Source of the DNA: Eustoma russellianum
Taxonomy: Eukaryota; Streptophyta; Magnoliopsida; Gentianales; Gentianaceae
Reading direction: 5' to 3'
Length of the DNA stretch: 64,000 bases
Assembly (NCBI GenBank): GCA_036186865.1
Contig: AP025075.1
Location: 15,881,788 to 15,945,787 of the forward strand
Shown: piece after piece, positions 56,246-64,000 of the stretch
Numbering within the stretch: position 1 is the stretch's first letter
How the letters are laid out: each line of letters begins with the position of its first letter
Made by a program: the position numbers and the translations under genes
Notes under the pieces: model-generated
Database searches by the model: none
The model's input: the letters and a program-made list of their open reading frames with translations, nothing else
Told to the model about the DNA's origin: nothing

Positions 56246-56800
56246 ACTAGAGCAGACTCCTTGCGCTTCAGTATCTTAGCTCATTATTACTGCAAGCTGC
56301 TGGATTAAGGCTGATAGACACTTCTTTGTTTTTCTATCGTCGTGGCTCTTCTCTATGATATTTATTGGTTTATTTCGGTAATTTAATTTTTCCTGGCACT
56401 GATCCTGTTTTAGCTCGTCAATTTATTGATAGCTTAAATTCTACTTTTGCTGCTGAGGATATGGGTAGCCTTAGTTTTTTGGCCTTGAAGTCACCTGCAG
56501 AACAGATGGTATATTCTTTGCCAAACCAAATATGCCCCTGCTATTCTTCGACGAGCTCAAATGCTGGAAGCAGAGTCGGTGGCTATTCCCTTAGCCGTGA
56601 CAGATCACTTACGGCGGGATGACTCCTCTTTTTTGGACCAAGCTCTTTTTTATGATATCGTACTATTACTCTCCCGAATTTGGCTTGCGCCATTAATTCA
56701 GTAAGTCAATATTTGCAATCTCCTACTATTCATCATTTTCAAGAACTCAAAGGGCATTTTGTGCTATCTTGCTGGAAATTTGGAGTTATCCTTGCACAAA
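56246..56800 (+). pseudogene. pol: Copia D: end of reverse transcriptase
   Basis: Resumes at LEQTPCAS (the GLKQAPRAW motif), then IDTSLFFYRRGSSLM, GTDPVLARQFIDSLNSTFAAEDMGSL, RRAQMLEAESVAIPLAVTDHLRRDD and HAINSVSQYLQSPTIHHFQELK. Compared with related RTs, about 80 residues between ARLVAKG and LKQAPR are missing, so LINE-d insertion went with a deletion of target DNA. It ends near 56800, before RNase H. Confidence 0.75.
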
Positions 56801-57180
56801 TTGTTGTTGCAATAGATGTTGTAGAAGTTGTTGTTTCACAAGGGGTTGTTGCAAATAGTTGCATCAGTTGTTGTAGTTCTTATTCTTTGTTGAATGTAAT
56901 AAGAAATTTGTTAAAAATCCACTTAAGAAACAAAATGGTAGTGGAGTAGAATCAAGGAGATTCGAACCACTATAAATTGTGTCTCGTCATTCACTATCTC
57001 TCATCTTCTTCTTTCTTGTTTTGGCGAGTATTTTGAGTTGAAGTGAGCTAAATCGAGAAAATCTAAAAAATTTCTCGAGACTCTATTCAGTCTCCCTCTT
57101 AAGTCCTTGGTAAATTATTGCAAGTTTCAAGGTCTAAAGATCCACTAGTAATTGATTCAAAGGATACACATGGCCTATAT
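56801..57180. other. Unclassified stretch, possibly LTR of element G
   Basis: Repeats of GTTGTTGCAA words and a pyrimidine-rich stretch TCATTCACTATCTCTCATCT before the gag remnant at 57180 suggest the end of a copia LTR and leader. Termini cannot be fixed. Confidence 0.3.
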
Positions 57181-57805
57181 GATACATTTTTTTTCCTATA
57201 CCACCTCCATTTGGTGCATCTAGCTATTTCTTATGAAAATATAGGATGAGTGCATATTTATATAGATGTGGTTATGACATATGGAGAATGGTTATGGAGA
57301 GAATACCTCCACTAACTAAGTTAGATAAAAATGAGAGAATTGTCATGAAGGAGTTGGATGACTACAGCAATGAGGATAGAAGAATTTTGAGACATGGAAG
57401 AAACTTGAGAAGTTAGCAAGTGATGGTTATCAAATCAAACATAGATGAAGACAATCATGATGATAGAAAAACAATGTGCCTCATAGCTATTGAAGATGGC
57501 AAGCAGATTTGTATTTCAACCTCCTCATTTGATAAATTACAAGATGAATATATTACTATACTTGAGGATTTTGAAAATCTTAATCTGAAATACAAGCATG
57601 CTAAAAAAAGAATTTAGATTATGCAAATTATAAAAAGAAAATTTGCATGACTCTTTTGTTTTCTTTAACTAGAACATGATGTCATCCTATAAATGCATAA
57701 ATCTCTATCTCTAGAAAAGTAGAGATTAAGAATAAATATATTGAACTTAAAGAACTCCATAAGAAGGCATGTGAAAAGGTCAATCATGAAAAATATCTTG
57801 TTAAA
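57181..57805 (+). pseudogene. gag: Copia-type gag remnant (element G)
   Basis: YRMSAYLYRCGYDIWRMVMERIPPLT resembles the N-terminal part of copia gag. Farther on, MCLIAIEDGKQICISTSS and LQDEYITILEDFENLNLKYK resemble the gag C-terminal coiled coil, and ELKELHKKACEKVNHEKYL ends at the LINE-e junction. The middle, with the zinc knuckle, is missing. Several stops. Confidence 0.5.
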
Positions 57806-59286
57806 CAACTGGCGGCGGCTCTGGCGACTGCAGCGACTATGCGACATCATGAGGAAAGTTCCTGCCTTTGATCACTTTGATCTTCATCTTCATCACAACT
57901 CCCGGTTAATCATCCATACAGTAGTTTCCCGCTGCCCCTCTTGCATAATCTATCTCACTGTCAATTTTTGTGATTGATCCGAAAATGTCGGACGTTCGCA
58001 CGCTCAAAAAAACCTTCGCAGAGGCACTCGCCCCGACTTCACTGAAGGCCGCCGCAACCATCTGACCAATATCGCGATATAAAGGTATGCCTTCTATCTC
58101 ATTCACAAAGGATGAAGTGGATCGATATTCATCACTATTCAAGTATACATTGGTTGGTTCCTTCTGGCATGGGCGTCCTAATTTGAAACACTTAGCCGCT
58201 TGTATGGAACGTATAGGTTTTAAAACAACTCCAAAGTTAGGTCTACTTGATAATCAACATATTATTCTCACTTTTCATCTTCCAGAATATTATCACCGCT
58301 GCTTTTTACGTCGATCATGGTCTGTTAATGGCTATATAATGCGAGTGACAAAATGGACCCCAGATTCTGATCCCAAGGTAGATAAACCAATCGTTCCAAT
58401 ATGGGTTTCAATAATGGTCTGTTAATGGCTATATAATGCGAGTGACAAAGTGGACCCCAGATTCTGATCCCAAGGTAGATAAACCAATCGTTCCAATATG
58501 GGTTTTAATAAGAGGCCTACCATTATATTTACAAAACAAATCAGCTTTATGGGATATTGCCCATATGATCGGTTTGCCTTTGAAAATGGATTCTGCTACC
58601 TCCAACGGTTTGAGACCATCGATGGTTTGACTATGTATTGAAGTTGATATATCCAAGTCATTACCAGCTCAACTACATATTCAGGGGGGAGACCATGAGC
58701 TATATCCCACTGTGGAGTATAAAAACATTCCGCTATTCTGTACTTCTTATCGCATACTAGGTCATTAATCCAAAAATTGTACAACAATCGGGGAAGATCA
58801 TCAGGAAAAAGAAAAGGAACCGGTTGTCATCCCAAACAAACTGAAGGAAAAATCCAAAAGATGGACCCCAAAGAAAAACAGTATCAGACAAACTCTTATG
58901 GTTGAATAATAACATTTCCAGTTTGGAACAACCTAACCCACAAACTGAGAATCATGAAGACAATGATGCACTGGATGGAATTGCCAATCAACAAGACTTA
59001 TCAAAAGCTGGCACCTCTTTGGAACAAATACTGGAAGAAGAAGATGACGTATAGATGCTACAGTCTCGGATTCTGAGTTATTGATACGTGATCAAAATTT
59101 TACTTCTCATAGTTTCCAGTAGCCAAACATAATCACTGGGGACCAGCCTGCTGATATTCCTCAGAATCAAAACAGTTTGCGGGAAACACTTATAGTTGTA
59201 GCAGATACATTGACAAGTCGCATGGATATAATAGAATCATCTGATAAACCCACGGACCAATTACTTCAAGCGTTAGAGGATCCTAA
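57806..59286 (+). mobile_element. LINE-e, 5' end with ORF1, cut by element F
   Basis: A GC-rich leader (GGCGGCGGCTCTGGCGACTG) as in LINE-a and -b, then ORF1. The 3' part is beyond Sirevirus F, which is inserted at 59287, so ORF2 is not in the window. Confidence 0.8.
57985..59286 (+). pseudogene. LINE-e ORF1 with a 97 bp tandem duplication
   Basis: Start MSDVRTLKKTFAEALAP; stop TGA at 58063. DUF4283-like part: YTLVGSFWHGRPNLKHLAAC, SWSVNGYIMRVTKWTPDSDP. Bases 58321-58417 are repeated at 58418-58514 with two or three changes; 97 is not a multiple of three, so the frame breaks (stop at 58423). After the second copy: IRGLPLYLQNKSALWDIAHM, then a degenerate knuckle in which the second Cys is Tyr (CTSYRILGH). 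Lys-rich and acidic tail to the F insertion. Confidence 0.85.
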
Positions 59287-62200
59287 TGTAGAGAAAAAAG
59301 GGTTTGAGTGATTTTCAAATACATGATTTAAATGTGCACAAAAATGAGCATAAGATAAATGTGCATGATATTGCTTATTACTTGCCTTATATAGTTCATA
59401 TATTATGTTGTCGTACTAACGAGCCATGAAGCTACAAAGCTTACATCAAATGGCAAACATTTGTTGTGTTTATACTATTTTCAGGTGCCACCATGAATGA
59501 ACTAAACTAGTTCATTAAGTGAAGTACTTAATTAATTAAACTAAGTAGTTCATTAAAGGAAGTTACATTTGGAAAAGTCACAAAGGCAAAAAGGCTAAGG
59601 AAGGAAAGTATCCTCCTCCTCTCCTTATTAAATATACACGCTATACATACATATATACATATATTTTCAGATTTTTTAAAAAAGGCACATACACATGTAT
59701 TCCAACGTACTACCGACATGTTATATATTTTACGTACGTACGTTAACGTCACACCATCATACTTAACTAATATTTATGAGTATATTCAGGTCTTATATCA
59801 TATGATATAAGTCATGGTGATGACAAATTAAATACGACACGTTAAAAGGTTCTAAACCGAAAATTGTAGTATCGGGCGAAAACCGAAACTTCGCCAACGT
59901 GTCACGCACTTGCCATAAATAAATGGCCAGCCCCTATACTTCAAAAATATGTATAATTTTCGTGGCTAGGGTGATATTTTCATCCATAAAATCAATCCAT
60001 GTTGGCACACACAAATCACCCCACATTAAGGCCAAAATGTGAAGATTCCAATTTTAATTTTGTCACATGTTAATGGCGCCACTTTAGACCAGCCAAGTGC
60101 TGAGATTTAAATTATATATTATATATATTATGTGTAACATAATATATATAACATGTGCACAAAGTTGGAATTTAATTAGAGAAAAATCGGGTAATCGATA
60201 AATATCAAAAATTCGGTTTTCTACGTACACAATGCATGGAACATTTTTGGCACATCATACGACACGTATCTAGACACTTTTTACATATGTCATACATCTT
60301 AAAGTGTTCTAGAAAATTAAATTAAGGGCTGATTGGAATATAACATGTGTGTATTATTAAATGTGCACTATTTTACAAAGTTAACAAAAATAAAATTCAG
60401 CACATGCATATACATGTATACACGCCACCTACAGCTGAGATGGAGCATATGTGGAGCTTTGTTGGCATATTGATTGGTCAAGAATCAATCACACAAATTT
60501 GGTGACTTAAAGAGAGAAGCTACAAAAGGTAACAATTCAAATTTTGTCACAATTGTGACACATGCTGAAAATTTCAGCATGTGTGTTTAAGGGTGGGCGA
60601 TTTTTACCTATTTATGAGGTATATTTCACTTCTTGAATTAAGTGAATTAATTAGAAGACAATTTGGAAGTGTTTTAAATATTTTATGGAACAAAGAAAGT
60701 GATATTCTTGGATATCACACATGCTGAAAATTTCAGCATGTGTGCAATGCATCTAGGCGTTTTTAAGGCCTTATTAGTGACTAATTTTTATTCCAAAAAT
60801 GATGAAAATGTTGTCTACTAAATGGTGATTCATTTTCAAGAAATAAATCAAAGTAAACTTGGCATTATTTTGAATGAAATGGAAATGATGCACATGCTGA
60901 ACTTTCAGCATGGTATGGCCGAATTTTTCATGATTTTTGTGAGAAAATTATCTTGCTTGATTTGGGTGATAATCTTATGAATTATGGTAATTATTTTGTG
61001 ATGATTTTGACACATGTTTTAAGTGTTATTCTCAGATTTTTCTAGTCATCAAGTGATGACAACATTCAACCAATCAATGAGTGCCAAGTAAGCAAGAGCT
61101 TAATGATCATCCAATGAGAACATGCCAAGTAAGCAAGAATATGTCACAATGATGCAACACATTCTTCCAAGGACTTAGAAGATAATTTTCAAGAAGGGAA
61201 GAAGAGCCAAGGGGGGCGGCCACATTGTTAAAAAGAGAAGAAGAAAGCCAAACAAAAAGAAGACAAGTCTCACAAGTCAAAAAGTGCAAAAAGAGTCTTC
61301 CATTCCCTCCTTCTTCTACATCTTTCTTTCTTCTTCTTGAAATCCTATTGTACTTATATTCTCATTCTTGAATAGGCTTGTCATATATCACCACATACTC
61401 TATATCTTTGTAAAAGATTGATCAAGGTGTGATCAATCTTCAATCTTGCAAGGTGGTGGTGTTCGTGTGCATTGTATTGAACATACAAGGTTTGTAAAGG
61501 GTTGGAGTTGGTGTGTAACTCCATCAACCCTGTGGTAAGGTGTTTTTGAGTTGTGTGATTAGTGTGAACCAAGGAAGGTGTTCCTTGAAGACTGGAGTAG
61601 GTTGTTGATAACCGAACCAATATAAAATTCTTGGTGTCATTTACTTTCAGCACTTATTTTCTGTTTCAGCACTGTTTACTGTTTTTAATCACGTTCGTAA
61701 AAATAGTAAACAAAATTCAAAAATTACAAAACTTTCAGAAAACATAGCCACACGTTCTAGGGTTCTTGTGGCATAAGTTTCAACCCTTTTGGATAAGTAT
61801 AAGACGATCAAACATCCAAAGTTCTGAGACTAGTGCAGTTTGATTTTCAGGCTTGCAAAGGTTGAGACTTTGAGTGTATTTGACTAACTTCCCGAAAGAA
61901 TTTTTCAAAACTGTTTCAAACCATTTAAATAAAACGTATAAGGGGTTATTCTATACATTTTCAGAGCATTTGGAGCTGTGTACAAATAGGAATTAAGTTT
62001 TCAAATCAGTGTATCGTTTCTGGCAGATTTGCGCAATCTGACCACCAACGATTTTTCAAGGGGTTAGAGGTTGAATTTTAATCTGAAATTTTTAGGAGAT
62101 ACTCATGACATCTGAGTCTAAGTTCTCTCCAAATTTCAGAATTTTTGAAGACCTGAAACCTAGTTTTCAAAACGTTTTAAAACTGGTCCTGAAAACAGAA

Positions 62201-62306
62201 ACTGTTTTCAGAAGTTGGGTTTTTGGTTCAAACTAATTTTAAAAACCACATTTTCCGCACCCACTATTCAACCCTCCCCTTCTAGTTGTGCCTTAAAGAT
62301 CCTACA
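59287..62306 (+). repeat. 5' LTR of element F (3,020 bp)
   Basis: Starts TGTAGAG and ends CCTACA. Palindrome modules lie at about 60557-60582, 60717-60742 and 60890-60912 (the last degenerate), with GGGCGATTTTT or GGCCGAATTTT after two of them. An inverted repeat GATTGATCA...TGATCAATC lies at about 61417-61440. It aligns with the A, B and C LTRs throughout. Confidence 0.95.
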
Positions 62307-62308
62307 AT

Positions 62309-62320
62309 TGGTATCAGAGC
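62309..62320 (+). promoter_or_regulatory. Primer-binding site of element F (initiator tRNA-Met)
   Basis: TGGTATCAGAGC two bases after the LTR end CCTACA, identical to the sites in B and C. Confidence 0.95.
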
Positions 62321-62362
62321 GCAGGAACACTCACAACAAAAGGATCCAACGATCTACGCGAG

Positions 62363-64000
62363 ATGGCATCCACTAGTTATAACACCGTGCAATAAGGAAT
62401 GTCAACCATAAGGCCTCCTCTTTTTGACGGTGAGTCTTTCATTCAGTGGAAGGTAAGAATGAAACTTTTCTTTATGGCAATAGACATTTATCTTTGGTCG
62501 ATTATAGAAGATGGTCCTTTTCTTCCATCTAAGTTATCCACCGTAGACGGAGTCACTCTAGAAGTTGTTAAATCTAGACAAGAATATACAAGTGATGATA
62601 AAAAGAAACTTAGCATGAATGCTAGGGCTATGCAATTGTTCTTAAATGGTTTAAGTAAAAGTGAGTCTAGTTATGTCTCAAACTGTTCTAGTGCACAAGA
62701 AATGTGGAGAATACTCGAAATGAAACACGAAGGCACTAGTCAAGTAAAAGAGTCAAAGATAAACATGCTTATTTCCACACTTGAGTCGTTTAAATTATTG
62801 CCTAATGAACCTATTGTTGATATGGATCTTCGTTTGACTAACATCTACAATTCTCTTGTGTCTCTTGGTAAAGCTTTTACCATGCAGGAAAAAGTACAGA
62901 AAGTCTTACGAAGCCTTCCATCCGAATGGGACTCTAAAGTAACGGCAATAGAAGAAAGCAAAGAGACTAAATCGATCAAGATGGAAGAACTAATTGGATC
63001 ACTTAAGGTATATGAAAACAAACTTGCTTTAAGACATTCTGAGTCCATTTCTAATAATGATAGGGCTATAGCATTTAAATCAAATGAATACGTCGTAGAT
63101 GATAGTGACATAGATTCCGATGATGAGGACTTAATCACGATGGCTAAAAGATTAAGAAAAATATTGAGAAAAACGATTAAACATAAGTCTACCTCATCTA
63201 AGGATCATAAAAATAAAAATAAGGAAATAAAGTGCTATGAATGCGGCAAACTTGGACATCTATCATATGAATGCCCTAATAAAGAAAAACAAACAAACAA
63301 ATACCCTGACAAGGATCGGAACAAGAATAGACTCGTCTCAGAACCTAAACAAAGGAGAAGAGCCCTCAAAGCCTCCACTTGGAGTGACACATCCGACTCT
63401 GAGACTGATGATACAGAAGAACACAAGGCACAAGTATGCTTTATATCTAAAGCATCAAATGAGGTATCTTCCGACTCTGATTCCGATTCTGAATGTTCTT
63501 ATGATGATTTATTTAGTCAATATTTAGAATTGCATAAGTTCTCAAAGACTCTTGCAAAAGAAAAGAAGCGATTAATTGAAGACAAGAAATTGTTAGAATC
63601 TTCTAACAAAGATCTCGTGTCTCAATTAAACGATTCAAAAGAAGAGTCGTCATGCATTATAAATTCATTAAAGTCTGAGATTTCATCATTGACATCCGAG
63701 AACACTGAATTGAAATCCGAGATTTCAAACTTGAAATCAAGGAATGCGGATGTAGAGAAAAAGGTGAAACAATTTGACACGAGAACAAACATGCTAGATC
63801 ACATCATTTCTTCTCAAAAGCATGATAGTGACAAAACCGGACTAGGATACGTTGAGAAAAGTAAGCCACAAAATAAACCAACCAAATTCATCTCATCTAG
63901 GAAAATAGATGCATCAAAGACATATGTGGCATATAAGAAGACGAATAGGCCTTTTCTTATGACATCTCAACGTGCTTCTTCTTCACATCATGCAAAATAT
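62363..64000 (+). CDS. gag: Sirevirus gag of element F, runs off the window
   Basis: Start MASTSYNTVQ (62363), followed at once by a TAA at 62393, where copies B and C have Glu. A second ATG at 62399 (MSTIRPPLFDGE) opens a frame that stays open to 64000. Order: SFIQWKVRMKLFFMAI, UBN2-like region (EGTSQVKESKINML, LPSEWDSKVTAIEE), acidic patch, zinc knuckle CYECGKLGHLSYEC near 63234-63275, Ser/Asp-rich stretch, long coiled coil (LELHKFSKTL to VKQFDTRTNM) and the basic tail. The internal ATG could allow a product lacking only the first residues. Frame read directly from the sequence. Confidence 0.92.

Larger units (their letters stand above)
59287..64000 (+). mobile_element. Sirevirus-type copia element F, 5' part
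   Basis: Complete 5' LTR, PBS and a gag frame that runs off the window end. It is inserted in LINE-e ORF1; CCTAA (59282-59286) would be the left target duplication. Only one stop is seen in 1.64 kb of gag, so this could be the most intact Sirevirus copy here. Confidence 0.95.

Overview
This is repeat-only DNA from a flowering-plant nuclear genome. I see no convincing host gene, rRNA, organellar sequence or CRISPR. The evidence for a plant is four related Ty1/copia elements of the Sirevirus (SIRE/Maximus) type primed by initiator tRNA-Met, a Tat-type Ty3/gypsy remnant with an intron-containing antisense ORF, an Ale-like copia, and plant L1-type LINEs whose ORF1 has a DUF4283-like domain with a CCHC knuckle and whose ORF2 ends in RNase H. 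The species cannot be told from this window.

Layout. 1-6388: Sirevirus A (+), a truncated 5' LTR fused directly to pol, then a complete 3 kb 3' LTR; it sits inside the Tat element. 6389-12456: the rest of that Tat element (-): antisense ORF, a 110 bp tandem array, gag, PBS and 5' LTR, with pol missing. 12457-13096: unclassified. 13097 to about 56800: one decayed copia (D) split by a stack of later insertions. An LTR-type element E (14300-51826) lies in D's gag zinc knuckle. E contains LINE-a (about 15990-43081), a tRNA-like fragment and LINE-b (43282-49708). LINE-a contains Sirevirus B (17842-29327, in the endonuclease domain) and Sirevirus C (32890-42441, in the 3' region). C carries LINE-c in one LTR. 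D is further split by LINE-d (53652-56245). The deepest path, D > E > LINE-a > C > LINE-c, has five layers. 56800-57805: another copia gag remnant (G), split by LINE-e, which is cut by Sirevirus F (59287 to the window end).

The nest reads as a time series. Target-site duplications and restored reading frames fix the order. B, with LTRs differing at about 15 sites by eye in 3.05 kb, and F, with gag open to the window end apart from one stop, look young. C is older and has only gag, a TR-GAG-like parasite that would need proteins from relatives such as A or B. LINE-b is a full-length copy with a 10 bp TSD and only a few lesions.

The least explained signal is in the 3' regions of LINE-a, -b and -c. 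After the ORF2 stop there is a series of strong hairpins whose stem sequences differ between copies while staying self-complementary. A third reading frame, always +1 to ORF2, stays open for 366 codons in LINE-b, about 226 in LINE-a once Sirevirus C is removed, and about 192 with one stop in LINE-c. Other points of interest are an ATGA ORF1/ORF2 overlap, repeated palindrome modules in the Sirevirus LTRs, and an assembly gap with duplicated flanks.
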